Assembly (NCBI GenBank): GCA_022792885.1
Contig: JAAWBX010000012.1
Location: 60,849 to 124,848 of the forward strand
Reading direction: 5' to 3'
Origin: Lachnospiraceae bacterium
Lineage (GTDB): Bacteria > Bacillota > Clostridia > Lachnospirales > Lachnospiraceae
DNA: 64,000 nucleotides
The notes below the pieces were generated by a model. That model ran no database searches. It saw only the letters and a list, made by a program, of their open reading frames with translations, and was not told where the DNA came from. A program made the position numbers and the translations under genes. The stretch's first letter is position 1. Each line of letters starts with the position of its first letter. Positions 8,084 through 17,180 of this stretch are shown here, in pieces.

Positions 8084-9652
8084 ATGCGGCTGAAAAAAGA
8101 ATACATACATATGAACCGCCAGAAGGAGAAGAAAGTAACGCAGGTCACGCTGGACGATGATTTTATTGTACCGGATTCCCAGCCGGATGTCGGGAGTCTG
8201 ATCCTGGACGAGGGGGAAATCGAGCTGGAGGAGACCCGGGCGATGGGGGATCGGGTGCAGTTGAAAGGCCGGCTGAAATTCGACGTTTTGTATCATCCGC
8301 TGGAGGGCGGATCGGTTCAGAGCCTGTCCGGGTCGGTTCCTTTTGAGGAAATGGTCAATATGGGGGACTTGTCTGACCGCGACGTCCTCACGGTATTCTG
8401 GGATATCGAGGATCTGTCGGCGGGGGTTATCAATTCGCGGAAGCTGAGTATCAAGGCGATCGTGACGTTTACGCTGGCGGCCGAGGAACTTCAGGATGAG
8501 GAAGTGGCCGTGGAGGCCGAGGGGGACGAACCTTTTGACACGATGACCCGAAGCAGCGAGATTACCCAGATCGCCGTTCGAACCAGGGATACGTTCCGTT
8601 TCAGAGAAGAGATCGATCTGGAAAATAACCGGCCTAATATTCGCAGGCTTCTGTGGAAGCGGCTTTCTTTACATAGCTGGGAAACCAGGCCCATGGACGG
8701 CAGCCTGGGGATCCGGGGAGAATTTGTACTCTTCACCATCTACGCGGGGGAGGAAGAGCATATTCCGGTGCAGTATGTGGAAAAAACGCTGCCGTTCTCC
8801 GGAAGTATTGAAATCGCCGACTGCACGGAGGATATGATTCCCGATGTGACGGTGCGTCTGGTTCAGCGGGATATGGAGGAAAAACCGGATTTTGACGGGG
8901 AAATGCGCTCGATCGGCGTGGAGGCCGTGCTGGAGCTGGATATCCGTTTGTATGAGGAGAACCGGGTTCAGGTGCTGGAAGATGTGTACTGTCCGGAGAA
9001 AGAGATTCTTTTGAAGAGGAAAACGGCCCGGGCGGAAGAACTTCTGGTGAAAAATATATCCCGTTACAAGATAAACGATAAATTGACGGCGGGGGATGAG
9101 AAGAAGCTGCTGCAGATCTGCCATTGCGAAGGGAACGCCAAGCTGGACCGCGTGTCGGTGACGGAGGACGGTCTTTTGCTGGAGGGAGCTTTATGCATCC
9201 AGATCTTATATCTTTCGGCGGAGGATAACGCGCCGCTCCAGTCGCTGAAAGGAGTCGTGCCTTTCCGTTACACGGCGGAGGTCAAAGATCTGACGAAAGA
9301 TACGGACTGCCGCGTCAAATGCGGAGTGGAACAGTTGAGCGCCGTTATGCTGGGCGGCGGTGAGGTGGAGATCAAGGCGGTCATTACGGCGGACCTTCTG
9401 GCGTTGGCGCCTCTGAACATGGAAGTGATCGAAGAGCTGAACGAGCAGCCTCTGGATCTGGAAAAGATCGAGGCAATGCCCGGTATGAGTGGGTATGTGG
9501 TCCAGCCCGGAGATACTTTGTGGAAAATTGCCAAGGAATTTTACACGACGGTGGAAAACATCCGGGAGATCAACGGCGTGACCGGCAGCGAAGTGTCGCC
9601 CGGGGACCGGCTTCTCGTCGTGAAACAGGCGGCGAAAACCATCGGATCGTAA
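8084..9652 (+). CDS. SPOCS (DUF3794) and LysM domain protein, spore-coat type
   Basis: 522 residues with repeated SPOCS/DUF3794 domains (one near 20-110, another about 165-280, a third about 300-440). Each begins with the pattern of a bent beta strand and an acidic ILxxEG-like segment. A single LysM domain closes the protein (about 468-515: YVVQPGDTLWKIAKEFY and NGVTGSEVSPGDRLLV). This architecture is found in spore-forming Clostridia and is related to SafA/SipL-type coat morphogenesis proteins. LysM would bind peptidoglycan or cortex. The start ATG follows AAAGGAGAGAG. It is not a classic SipL by neighbourhood, so the specific role is inferred. Confidence 0.88.
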   Translation: MRLKKEYIHMNRQKEKKVTQVTLDDDFIVPDSQPDVGSLILDEGEIELEETRAMGDRVQLKGRLKFDVLYHPLEGGSVQSLSGSVPFEEMVNMGDLSDRDVLTVFWDIEDLSAGVINSRKLSIKAIVTFTLAAEELQDEEVAVEAEGDEPFDTMTRSSEITQIAVRTRDTFRFREEIDLENNRPNIRRLLWKRLSLHSWETRPMDGSLGIRGEFVLFTIYAGEEEHIPVQYVEKTLPFSGSIEIADCTEDMIPDVTVRLVQRDMEEKPDFDGEMRSIGVEAVLELDIRLYEENRVQVLEDVYCPEKEILLKRKTARAEELLVKNISRYKINDKLTAGDEKKLLQICHCEGNAKLDRVSVTEDGLLLEGALCIQILYLSAEDNAPLQSLKGVVPFRYTAEVKDLTKDTDCRVKCGVEQLSAVMLGGGEVEIKAVITADLLALAPLNMEVIEELNEQPLDLEKIEAMPGMSGYVVQPGDTLWKIAKEFYTTVENIREINGVTGSEVSPGDRLLVVKQAAKTIGS

Positions 9653-9790
9653 CGGATCGGCATTTACCTGCATAGAATAAATACAGATACAATAGAAAAA
9701 TCCGCAGCCGGCGCCGGCGCTTTATATAAATGGGGAGGGCTTTGCCTTCCCGTACATAGCAGCCGGCGTCCCCGCGGAAAATTCAAAAAA

Positions 9791-9844
9791 GCGCACGGAA
9801 CCGCATTCGAAGAATATATCGCAATGCCGTTTCGTGCGCTTTTG
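9791..9844 (+). terminator. Rho-independent terminator, probably bidirectional
   Basis: The arms GCGCACGGAACCGCATT (9791-9807) and AATGCCGTTTCGTGCGC (9823-9839) pair almost completely. The hairpin is preceded by six As and followed by four Ts. Confidence 0.8.
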
Positions 9845-9853
9845 GCGTCCCCC

Positions 9854-9882
9854 TTTACTTTTTGGTGATTCGGATTTATACT
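9854..9882 (+). promoter_or_regulatory. Sigma-A promoter for mgtE
   Basis: TTTACT (9854-9859) and TATACT (9877-9882) have a 17-base spacer. The leader is only about 45 bases long, so there is no room for a magnesium (M-box) riboswitch. Confidence 0.5.
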
Positions 9883-9932
9883 GAAAAAGCCCCGGAGACG
9901 GGAGTAATGAAAGATACAAAGGAGGGCCGGCG

Positions 9933-11285
9933 ATGGAATACATGTACGATTATGACGCGCTTTGGGAAATGCTGCACGAGCGGCGATACCGGGAACTGAG
10001 GGATGCGATGGTCGATATGAACGAAGTGGACATCGCGCAGTTTATTATAGACCTGAGACCGGAAGAATATGCTATCATCGCGTTTCGGGCTCTTCCGAAA
10101 GAGCTGGCGGCGGATGTTTTTTCGAATTTGGAAGCCGATATCCAGGAGGCCATCATCAATGCCATCACCGATAAGGAGCTGGCGGAGATCATGAGCGACC
10201 TTTATGTGGACGACGCGGTGGACATGCTGGAGGAGCTGCCGGCCAACGTGGTGAAGCGGGTGTTGAAAAACACAAGCCCGGAGGACCGCAAACTGATCAA
10301 TCAATTTCTGAAATACCCGGAAAACTCGGCCGGGAGCATTATGACCGCCGAATTTATTGATCTGAAGGAAAATATGACGGTGGAGGACGCGATCAAGCGC
10401 ATCCGCCGGACCGGGGAAGATAAGGAGACGATCTACACCTGTTACGTGCTGGATATCCGGCGCCACCTGATCGGCGTGGTTACGGTGAAGAACCTTTTGC
10501 TGGCTCAGGACGACGATTCGGTGACGGACATCATGGATGAGGATGTGATGAAGGTTATCACTACGGACGACCAGGAGGAGGTTGCCTATCTGTTTTCCAA
10601 ATACGATCTTTTATCCATTCCGGTTGTGGACAAGGAAAACCGCCTGGTAGGCATTATCACCGTGGACGACGCGGTGGACGTTATGGAACGGGAAGCCACC
10701 GAAGACTTTGAAAAAATGGCGGCCATGATTCCGTCGGAAAAACCGTATTTGAAAACCGGCGTGTGGACGCTGGCGAAAAACCGGATTCCCTGGCTGATGG
10801 TTTTGATGCTGTCGGCGACGGTGACCGGTACCATCCTGGGCAGATTCGAGGAGGCTTTTCAGTATTTCCCGATTCTTGTGACCTGTATTCCCATGCTGAC
10901 GGATACGGGAGGGAACGCCGGGAATCAGACAAGCACGACCGTGATCCGCGGTATGGCGGTAAAAGATATTGAATTGAAGGATGTATTTCAGGTTCTCTGG
11001 AAAGAAGTGCGCGTGGCCGTGATCTGCGGTACGGCGCTTTCGTTCGTGAATTTTATCCGCCTGCTTATCATGAACCCGGGCAAGATTATGGAGTCTTTGA
11101 CGATTTCGATCTCGGTGCTGTTTACGGTACTTTTGGCGAACACGGTGGCCAGCGTGCTGCCGCTTCTGGCAAAACGCCTGAATCTGGATCCGGCGCTGGT
11201 GGCTTCGCCGGCCCTTACGACGGTGGTGGACGGGATTGCCCTGACCGTTTATTTTATGATCGCGAAGATGCTGCTGCCGATCTGA
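9933..11285 (+). CDS. mgtE: Magnesium transporter MgtE
   Basis: 450 residues, the usual MgtE size. The order is: an N-terminal MgtE superhelical domain (about 15-120, with MNEVDIAQFIIDLRPEE), two CBS domains (about 130-250, ending IPVVDKENRLVGIITVDDAVDV), a plug helix, and a five-helix membrane domain (about 280-450). The membrane domain carries the pore signature TDTGGNAGNQTSTTVIRG. The protein forms a dimeric Mg2+ channel closed by Mg2+ binding to its cytosolic domain. It appears monocistronic, bounded by a terminator upstream and the rpsF promoter downstream. Control is expected at protein level, since no leader element is visible. Confidence 0.96.
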   Translation: MEYMYDYDALWEMLHERRYRELRDAMVDMNEVDIAQFIIDLRPEEYAIIAFRALPKELAADVFSNLEADIQEAIINAITDKELAEIMSDLYVDDAVDMLEELPANVVKRVLKNTSPEDRKLINQFLKYPENSAGSIMTAEFIDLKENMTVEDAIKRIRRTGEDKETIYTCYVLDIRRHLIGVVTVKNLLLAQDDDSVTDIMDEDVMKVITTDDQEEVAYLFSKYDLLSIPVVDKENRLVGIITVDDAVDVMEREATEDFEKMAAMIPSEKPYLKTGVWTLAKNRIPWLMVLMLSATVTGTILGRFEEAFQYFPILVTCIPMLTDTGGNAGNQTSTTVIRGMAVKDIELKDVFQVLWKEVRVAVICGTALSFVNFIRLLIMNPGKIMESLTISISVLFTVLLANTVASVLPLLAKRLNLDPALVASPALTTVVDGIALTVYFMIAKMLLPI

Positions 11286-11309
11286 GGGGAGGGTAGCCTG
11301 AAAAAGAGC

Positions 11310-11338
11310 TTGCCAGCCGGTGAAAATTGTGTTAGAAT
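11310..11338 (+). promoter_or_regulatory. Sigma-A promoter for rpsF-ssb-rpsR
   Basis: TTGCCA (11310-11315) and TAGAAT (11333-11338) with a 17-base spacer, 24 bases after the mgtE stop. Confidence 0.7.
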
Positions 11339-11365
11339 AATAGCTCGTGATGTATGAATTCCTTG

Positions 11366-11386
11366 TTCCCGTGTGGAAAACGGGGG
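11366..11386 (+). promoter_or_regulatory. Leader hairpin of the rpsF operon, possible S6:S18 autoregulatory site
   Basis: CCCGT (11368-11372) pairs with ACGGG (11380-11384), and flanking T-G pairs can extend the stem. Many bacteria carry an S6:S18-binding structure in this position. I could not confirm its conserved bulge, so the assignment rests mainly on location. Confidence 0.35.
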
Positions 11387-11413
11387 CCAGAGACCAAAAG
11401 GAGGTAGAAAAGC

Positions 11414-11701
11414 ATGAACAAGTATGAATTAGCCCTTGTTATCAGTGTAAAGCTCGAAGAGGAAGAGAGAACCGCCGCATTAGAGAAAGCGAAAGGTTAC
11501 ATTACCCGTTTCGGCGGCACGGTAACGAATGTGGATGAGTGGGGCAGGAAAAAGCTCGCTTATGAGATTCAGAAGATGAAGGAAGGCTTCTATTATTTCA
11601 TTCAGTTTGAAGCCGACGCGACGTGCCCGGGGCAGCTTGAGAGTCAGCTGCGCATTATGGAGCCCGTGATCCGGTATCTCATCGTGAAGCAGGAAGCATA
11701 G
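11414..11701 (+). CDS. rpsF: 30S ribosomal protein S6
   Basis: A 95-residue S6 with the family pattern NKYELALVI at the N-terminus, a central VDEWGRKKLAYEI strand and a YYFIQFEAD segment before the C-terminal helix. S6 pairs with S18 on the platform of the small subunit. It starts the rpsF-ssb-rpsR operon behind AAAAGGAGGT. The acidic C-terminal tail that is modified in some species is absent. Confidence 0.97.
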   Translation: MNKYELALVISVKLEEEERTAALEKAKGYITRFGGTVTNVDEWGRKKLAYEIQKMKEGFYYFIQFEADATCPGQLESQLRIMEPVIRYLIVKQEA

Positions 11702-11787
11702 TTTTATATGCCGGTCGGTTTGCGTGAGTGGTTTGCCGGACGTAGGCCGGACGGCGTATCAGTCGAAAGCAGAAAAGAGGGGATTGC

Positions 11788-12243
11788 ATGAATAAAGTAA
11801 TACTCATGGGAAGATTGACCAAGGACCCCGATATCCGTTACTCTCAAGGAGATAACCCGACTGCGATAGCTCGATATACCCTGGCGGTGGATCGTCGTTT
11901 CGGAAGGAATAACGACGGAGATCAGACCGCGGATTTCATTCCCTGCGTGGTGTTCGGACGCTCGGCGGAATTTGCCGAGAGGTACCTGCACCAGGGAACG
12001 AAGATTGCGGTGACCGGGCGGATCCAGACCGGAAGTTATACGAACCGGGAGGGACAGAAAGTTTATACGACCGACGTGGTAGTGGAAGAACAGGAATTTG
12101 CCGAGAGCAAGGCCGCGGCTTCGAACTCCGGGTACTCTCCGGAGCCCAGGCAGTCTGCCGCGCCGGCGAAACCGTCGTCCATTGGGGACGGTTTTATGAA
12201 TATTCCTGACGGAGTGGAGGACGAAGGTCTTCCGTTCAACTAG
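11788..12243 (+). CDS. ssb: Single-stranded DNA-binding protein
   Basis: 151 residues. An OB fold (1-105) begins MNKVILMGRLTKDPDIRYSQ and contains FIPCVVFGRSAEFAERYL. A disordered Ser/Ala/Pro linker leads to an acidic tail. The C-terminus DEGLPFN ends in Asn after the usual DxxxPF peptide that recruits repair and replication proteins, a common Clostridia variant. SSB forms a tetramer coating single-stranded DNA. Placement between rpsF and rpsR is the standard operon and leaves no doubt on identity. Confidence 0.97.
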   Translation: MNKVILMGRLTKDPDIRYSQGDNPTAIARYTLAVDRRFGRNNDGDQTADFIPCVVFGRSAEFAERYLHQGTKIAVTGRIQTGSYTNREGQKVYTTDVVVEEQEFAESKAAASNSGYSPEPRQSAAPAKPSSIGDGFMNIPDGVEDEGLPFN

Positions 12244-12267
12244 AGATTGAGATTGGAGGAATATAAG

Positions 12268-12537
12268 ATGGCTTACAATAAAGCAGACAAGACGGACGCC
12301 CCTGTGAAGAGAAGAGGCAACAGTGTTCGCAGAAGAAAGAAAGTGTGTGTGTTCTGCGGCGAAGGGAACGGCGAGATCGATTACAAAGATGTAGTCAAAT
12401 TGAAGAGATATATTTCCGAGAGAGGCAAGATTCTTCCCAGAAGAATCACGGGCAACTGCGCCGAGCATCAGAGGGCGCTGACGGTTGCCATCAAGAGGGC
12501 CCGTCATCTGGCTCTTCTGCCTTATACGATGGATTAG
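12268..12537 (+). CDS. rpsR: 30S ribosomal protein S18
   Basis: 89 residues from ATG 12268 behind TTGGAGGA. A basic N-terminus leads to the single-pair motif KVCVFCGEG and the conserved core [19 protein letters not shown], then [14 protein letters not shown]. The Cys residues resemble the zinc-binding C+ form of S18, though the two outer ligands are not all obvious. It forms a heterodimer with S6. A strong terminator follows 27 bases later and closes the operon. Confidence 0.97.
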   Translation: MAYNKADKTDAPVKRRGNSVRRRKKVCVFCGEGNGEIDYKDVVKLKRYISERGKILPRRITGNCAEHQRALTVAIKRARHLALLPYTMD

Positions 12538-12564
12538 TCTCTTAAAACCTGAAGAAGACGCAGA

Positions 12565-12601
12565 AAGCGGCGTTTCGCGCGGAGCGGAACGCCGCTTTTA
12601 A
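12565..12601 (+). terminator. Rho-independent terminator after rpsR
   Basis: AAGCGGCGTT (12565-12574) pairs with AACGCCGCTT (12588-12597), followed by TTTAA. Confidence 0.88.
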
Positions 12602-12667
12602 CATGACAGGGCTTTCCTTTCCCTTAAAAAAATGTTATAATCGGGATATATTTTGAAGGGGGAACCT

Positions 12668-14695
12668 ATGAAAGAGAAAGAAAAATTATCCGGTCTGACC
12701 GGATTTGCGGCCCGCTGGCCCGTATGGATGTCCGGGTTTGTGCTGGGGAACAGCGCGCTCCTCTTTTTTATCAATCGAACTTCGTCCCTTGTTTTGTTTC
12801 TTTTCGGGCTTTTGTATTTACTGGTATCGCTGTGGCTGTTTTATACCCGCCGGACAAGATGGATTCGTGATGTTGTAAGTTATGCGCTGGATTTTGATAA
12901 AAGTCTGAAAAAATTTCTGGAGCAGATGCTGATTCCGTATGCGGTCGTGGACGAGAAAGGGGATATTCTCTGGCAGAACGAGGCGTTTCAGGAGATTGCG
13001 CGGTCGGAGAAACGCTTGCTGGAGTTGTTCCCGGAGCTGAGAAGGCGGGATTTTCTGGAGCCGGATCCGGAGGAAATCGTTCTGGTTTTGGCGGGCGAAT
13101 CGCATTATCGTCTGATGTCGGGGGATTTTCCGATTTCGGAAGACGCTCGCATGGACGAGTGGTTCGGTCCGGAAGAGAAAAGCCGGTTGAGAGGGATCTA
13201 TTTGATGGACGAGACGGCCAGGATTCGATGCGAGAAAGAACTGCGTGATCAGAAACTGGTGGCATGTCTGATCTATCTGGATAATTATGACGAAGCGCTG
13301 GCCAGTGTGGAAGAGGTCAGGCGTTCTCTTTTGGTGGCGCTGATCGACCGGAAGATCAATCGTTTTTTCCAGGACAGAAGCGCGGTCGTGCGCAAGACCG
13401 AAAAAGACAAATATTTTGTTATTCTGAAGCAGAAGCATGTGGCGGATTTAAAGGAGGATAAGTTTTCTCTTCTGGAGGATGTCAAGACGGTCAATATCGG
13501 AAACGAGATGGCGGTTACTCTGAGCATCGGCCTGGGCATGAACGGCGGAGAGTATACAAGGAATTATGAATTTGCCCGGATGGCGATCGATATGGCTCTG
13601 GGTAGGGGCGGCGATCAGGCGGTGGTCAAAGACGGCGACCGGATTCAGTATTTCGGCGGGAAGTCCCAGCAGTTAGAGAAGAACACCCGCGTAAAAGCCC
13701 GTGTAAAGGCGCATGCGATGCGGGAGCTTGTGGAGAATAAAGAGCGGGTCGTGGTGATGGGGCACAAGCTGGGCGATATTGACTGCTTCGGCGCGGCCAT
13801 CGGCATTTACCGCGGCATGATATCTCTAGGGAAAAAGGTCCATATTGTGATTAACGACGTCACGACTTCCGTGAAATCCCTGATGGATGATTTTGTGGAG
13901 AGCCCGGAATATCCCAATGATCTGTTTATCAAGGGCGAGCAGGCGATGGGTATGATGACCGAGGACACCGTGCTGGTGGTGGTGGACGTGAACCGGACCA
14001 CGATCACGGAGCAGAAAGAGTTGCTGGATCTGGCCAAGACTATCGTTGTCCTTGACCATCATCGGCAGATGGCCGAGAGCATTACCAACGCGGTATTATC
14101 CTATGTGGAGCCGTACGCCTCATCCACCTGTGAGCTGGTTGCCGAGGTTCTTCAGTATATTCACGACGATGTGAAGCTGCGGGCGATGGAGGCTAACGCC
14201 CTGTATGCGGGGATCGTTCTGGATACCAATAATTTTACGAATCAGACCGGTGTGCGCACGTTTGAGGCCGCCGCTTTCCTGCGCCGCAACGGGGCGGATG
14301 TGGTAAAGGTGCGCAAGATGTTCCGCGACAGTATGGAAGAGTACAAAGCCAAAGCGGAGGCGGTTCGTCAGGCGGAAGTTTTCGAAGGTTCTTACGCGAT
14401 CAGCATTTGCCCGCCGTGCGGAGAAAGCCCGACGATCGTCGGCGCTCAGGCGGCCAACGAGCTTTTGAATATCATCGGCATCAAAGCTTCGATCGTGCTG
14501 ACGGAATACAACGATACCGTTTACCTGAGCGCCCGTTCCATTGACGAGGTCAACGTCCAAGTCGTCATGGAGCGTCTGGGCGGCGGCGGCCATCTGAGCA
14601 CGGCCGGCGCTCAGTTGAAAGGCTGCTCGATCGAGGACGCGAAGGCGTTGGTGAAGGAGACGTTAAAACATATGATCGAGGAAGGAGATTTATAG
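12668..14695 (+). CDS. gdpP: Cyclic-di-AMP phosphodiesterase GdpP
   Basis: 675 residues from ATG 12668 (AAGGGGG six bases upstream; a TTG at 12653 is unlikely). Two membrane helices (about 15-57) are followed by a PAS-like domain (about 80-160) and a degenerate GGDEF domain (about 170-310). The DHH domain carries GHKLGDIDCFGAAIG (about 358-372), VVVDVNRT and VLDHHRQ, and the DHHA1 domain carries GGGGHLSTAGAQ. The enzyme hydrolyses c-di-AMP to pApA and so affects potassium balance, wall stress and sporulation. A TATAAT box (12636-12641) lies upstream with only a weak -35. It overlaps the rplI start region by spacing of one base and likely forms an operon gdpP-rplI-dnaB. Confidence 0.95.
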   Translation: MKEKEKLSGLTGFAARWPVWMSGFVLGNSALLFFINRTSSLVLFLFGLLYLLVSLWLFYTRRTRWIRDVVSYALDFDKSLKKFLEQMLIPYAVVDEKGDILWQNEAFQEIARSEKRLLELFPELRRRDFLEPDPEEIVLVLAGESHYRLMSGDFPISEDARMDEWFGPEEKSRLRGIYLMDETARIRCEKELRDQKLVACLIYLDNYDEALASVEEVRRSLLVALIDRKINRFFQDRSAVVRKTEKDKYFVILKQKHVADLKEDKFSLLEDVKTVNIGNEMAVTLSIGLGMNGGEYTRNYEFARMAIDMALGRGGDQAVVKDGDRIQYFGGKSQQLEKNTRVKARVKAHAMRELVENKERVVVMGHKLGDIDCFGAAIGIYRGMISLGKKVHIVINDVTTSVKSLMDDFVESPEYPNDLFIKGEQAMGMMTEDTVLVVVDVNRTTITEQKELLDLAKTIVVLDHHRQMAESITNAVLSYVEPYASSTCELVAEVLQYIHDDVKLRAMEANALYAGIVLDTNNFTNQTGVRTFEAAAFLRRNGADVVKVRKMFRDSMEEYKAKAEAVRQAEVFEGSYAISICPPCGESPTIVGAQAANELLNIIGIKASIVLTEYNDTVYLSARSIDEVNVQVVMERLGGGGHLSTAGAQLKGCSIEDAKALVKETLKHMIEEGDL

Positions 14696-14696
14696 A

Positions 14697-15143
14697 ATGG
14701 AAATCATATTGACACAGGATGTAAAATCATTGGGGAAAAAGGGCGAGCGGATTCAGGTGAGCGACGGATACGCCAGGAACTTTATTCTGCCCAAAAAGCT
14801 GGGAGTGGAGGCGACGGCGGCGAATCTGAACAGTTTGAAGTTACAGCAGGCTCATGAGGCCAAAAAGGCAAAAGAACAGTTGGAGGCGGCGAAAGAGCAG
14901 GCGAAGAAGATTGAGGAGAGCCCGCTGGTGCTGTCCGTGAAAGTAGGAGAGGGCGGTAAGGTGTTCGGCTCGATTTCAACCAAGGAGATCGCAAAAGCAT
15001 TCGCCGATAAATACGGTATGGAGCTGGATAAGAAGAAGATGCTTCTGGACGATTCGATCAAGACGATAGGTACTTATGAGGTCGGTATTCGGCTTCACCG
15101 GGATGTGACCGCGAAGTTAAAGGTTCAGGTGACGGAGCAGTAA
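14697..15143 (+). CDS. rplI: 50S ribosomal protein L9
   Basis: 148 residues with the L9 signature in the N-terminal domain (GKKGERIQVSDGYARNFILP), a long connecting helix rich in Lys/Ala/Glu (about 45-75), and a C-terminal domain with LKVQVTEQ. It starts one base after the gdpP stop, so the two are translationally coupled. Confidence 0.97.
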   Translation: MEIILTQDVKSLGKKGERIQVSDGYARNFILPKKLGVEATAANLNSLKLQQAHEAKKAKEQLEAAKEQAKKIEESPLVLSVKVGEGGKVFGSISTKEIAKAFADKYGMELDKKKMLLDDSIKTIGTYEVGIRLHRDVTAKLKVQVTEQ

Positions 15144-15199
15144 GAGGACGGGCGGATCGGTTTCGGTGAAAAATCGCCGAATGGAAGGGAGGAACTTCC

Positions 15200-16543
15200 G
15201 TGGAGGAAGCGCTCATTAAAAAAGTACAGCCTCACAGTGTGGAGGCGGAGCAGTCTGTGGTCGGATCCATGCTCATGGATAAGGACGCCGTTGCGGCGGC
15301 CGCGGAGATTCTGACGGAGGATGATTTTTATCAGAGGCAGCTCGGCGTGATATTCGGCGCCATCGTGGAACTGTATAATGAGGGGAAATCGGCGGATCTG
15401 GTCATGGTCCAGAATAAGCTGAAAGAAAAGGATGTGCCGCCGGATGTCTGCAGTATCGAGTTTATGCGGGAGCTGGTATTGGGAGTGCCGACTTCCGTTA
15501 AGATCGGCGATCATGCGAAGATCGTCCGGGATAAGGCGGTTTTGCGCCGTCTGATCCGGGTTACCGAGAAAATCGCCGGCGCCTGTTACCTTGAGAAGGA
15601 ACCGCTGGAAGATATTCTGGAGAAGACGGAGAAGGCGGTTTTTGATCTGCGCCGGGGAACCGGCGACAGCTATATGCCGATCGAGGAGATCACGCTGAGG
15701 GTTCTGGAGCGAATCGAACAGGCATATCAGAACAAAACGGCGGTGACCGGGCTTGCCACGGGTTTTACGGATCTGGATTATAAGACCAGCGGTCTTCAGA
15801 AATCGGATTTTATTCTGATTGCGGCCCGCCCGTCCATGGGAAAGACCGCGTTTGCTTTGAATATTGCCCAGTACGCCGCGGTGAGAAAACAGAAGCGGGT
15901 GGCCATATTCAGCCTGGAGATGTCCAAAGAGCAGTTGGTGAACCGTCTTCTTGCGATGCAGTCCGGTATTGATTCGCAGAAGCTTCGGACCGGGAATCTG
16001 GACGACGGGGATTGGGACCGGCTGGTGGAAGGCGTTTCGATATTGGGGGAGTCCCGTCTGATCATCGACGATACGCCGGGTATCAGCGTTTCGGAGCTCC
16101 GGTCCAAATGCAGGAAATTCGCGTTGGAGAGCGGAGGGCTGGATCTGGTGGTTATCGATTATCTTCAGCTTATGTCTTCCGGGCGCAGAAGCGGGAACGA
16201 CAACCGGCAGCAGGAGATCTCCGATATCTCCCGTTCCTTAAAAGCGCTGGCTCGGGAACTGAATACGCCGGTGATCTCGCTGTCTCAGTTGTCCCGCGCC
16301 GTGGAGACAAGGCAGGACAAGCGTCCGATGCTTTCCGACTTGAGAGAGTCCGGCGCCATCGAGCAGGACGCCGATGTGGTTATGTTTATTTACCGGGACG
16401 ACTATTATAATAAGGACAGTGAGAACAAGGGGATTGCCGAGATCATCATTGCCAAGCAGAGGAACGGCCCGGTGGGCACGGTGGATCTGGTATGGCTGCC
16501 GGATACCACGCGGTTTGTCAACGCGCAGAGAGAGGACCGATAG
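15200..16543 (+). CDS. dnaB: Replicative DNA helicase DnaB
   Basis: 447 residues from a GTG start behind GGAAGGAGG. The N-terminal collar domain (about 10-115, beginning PHSVEAEQSVVGSMLMD) is linked to a RecA-type motor (about 170-445). The motor shows Walker A ARPSMGKTAFAL, Walker B LDLVVIDYLQLM and the arginine-finger region QRNGPVGTVDL. It forms the hexameric ring that unwinds DNA at the fork. The operon context with rplI is standard in Firmicutes. Confidence 0.97.
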   Translation: MEEALIKKVQPHSVEAEQSVVGSMLMDKDAVAAAAEILTEDDFYQRQLGVIFGAIVELYNEGKSADLVMVQNKLKEKDVPPDVCSIEFMRELVLGVPTSVKIGDHAKIVRDKAVLRRLIRVTEKIAGACYLEKEPLEDILEKTEKAVFDLRRGTGDSYMPIEEITLRVLERIEQAYQNKTAVTGLATGFTDLDYKTSGLQKSDFILIAARPSMGKTAFALNIAQYAAVRKQKRVAIFSLEMSKEQLVNRLLAMQSGIDSQKLRTGNLDDGDWDRLVEGVSILGESRLIIDDTPGISVSELRSKCRKFALESGGLDLVVIDYLQLMSSGRRSGNDNRQQEISDISRSLKALARELNTPVISLSQLSRAVETRQDKRPMLSDLRESGAIEQDADVVMFIYRDDYYNKDSENKGIAEIIIAKQRNGPVGTVDLVWLPDTTRFVNAQREDR

Positions 16544-16566
16544 GAGGCAGGAAGGAGAGAGGGCGA

Positions 16567-17133
16567 ATGGGAAGACAGATCTGGAAACCCGGCAATATGG
16601 TGTATCCGGTGCCGGCGGTGTTGGTGACCTGTGCGGATGAGGAGGGAAAGCCGAACGTCATGACGGCGGCCTGGACGGGCACGGTCTGCAGCGAGCCGCC
16701 GATGGCCTATGTGTCGATCCGAAAAGAACGTTATTCCAATCCGATTATCCGGAAGACCGGGGAATTTACAATTAACCTGACGACGGAAGAACTGGCTTTT
16801 GCCACGGACTTTTGCGGGGTCCGCTCCGGCCGGGAACTGAATAAGTTTGAGGCGGCGAATCTGACGGCGCTTCCCGGGAGGACGATAAAAGCGCCGTTGC
16901 TCCGGGAGAGCCCGGTGGGGATCGAGTGCAAAGTGTCTCAGATCCTGGAGCTCGGCTCGCACGATATGTTCCTGGGGACGGTGACGGCCGTTTTGGTGGA
17001 CGAGGCTTACCTGGATGAGAAGGGGAAATTCGATCTGGCGGCGGCGAAACTTCTGGCTTATTCGCATGGGGAGTATTACAGCCTCGGGGAATTGTTAGGC
17101 ACGTTCGGATACAGCGTGAGGAAAAAGAAATGA
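16567..17133 (+). CDS. Flavin reductase-like FMN-binding protein
   Basis: 188 residues from ATG 16567 behind GGAAGGAGAG. The sequence fits the flavin reductase/split-barrel family: YPVPAVLVTCADEEGKPNVMTAAWTG, then PPMAYVSIRKERYSNPIIRKTGEFTINL shortened here to its pattern, and a central NKFEAANLT. Such proteins bind FMN and act as NAD(P)H:flavin oxidoreductases or electron carriers. Characterised relatives are diverse, so the reaction is not fixed. It follows dnaB by 23 bases and precedes a terminator, so it is probably the last gene of that transcript. Confidence 0.88.
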   Translation: MGRQIWKPGNMVYPVPAVLVTCADEEGKPNVMTAAWTGTVCSEPPMAYVSIRKERYSNPIIRKTGEFTINLTTEELAFATDFCGVRSGRELNKFEAANLTALPGRTIKAPLLRESPVGIECKVSQILELGSHDMFLGTVTAVLVDEAYLDEKGKFDLAAAKLLAYSHGEYYSLGELLGTFGYSVRKKK

Positions 17134-17141
17134 CGGGAAAG

Positions 17142-17180
17142 AAAGCGGACCTTCTGTTGGGAGGGGCCGCTTTTGTTTTT
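17142..17180 (+). terminator. Rho-independent terminator
   Basis: AAAGCGG (17142-17148) pairs with CCGCTTT (17167-17173) around a partly paired loop, followed by TGTTTTT. Confidence 0.75.

Noticed and set aside
9883..9932. Magnesium riboswitch in front of mgtE
   Set aside because: The leader predicted from the promoter is only about 45 bases, too short for an M-box.
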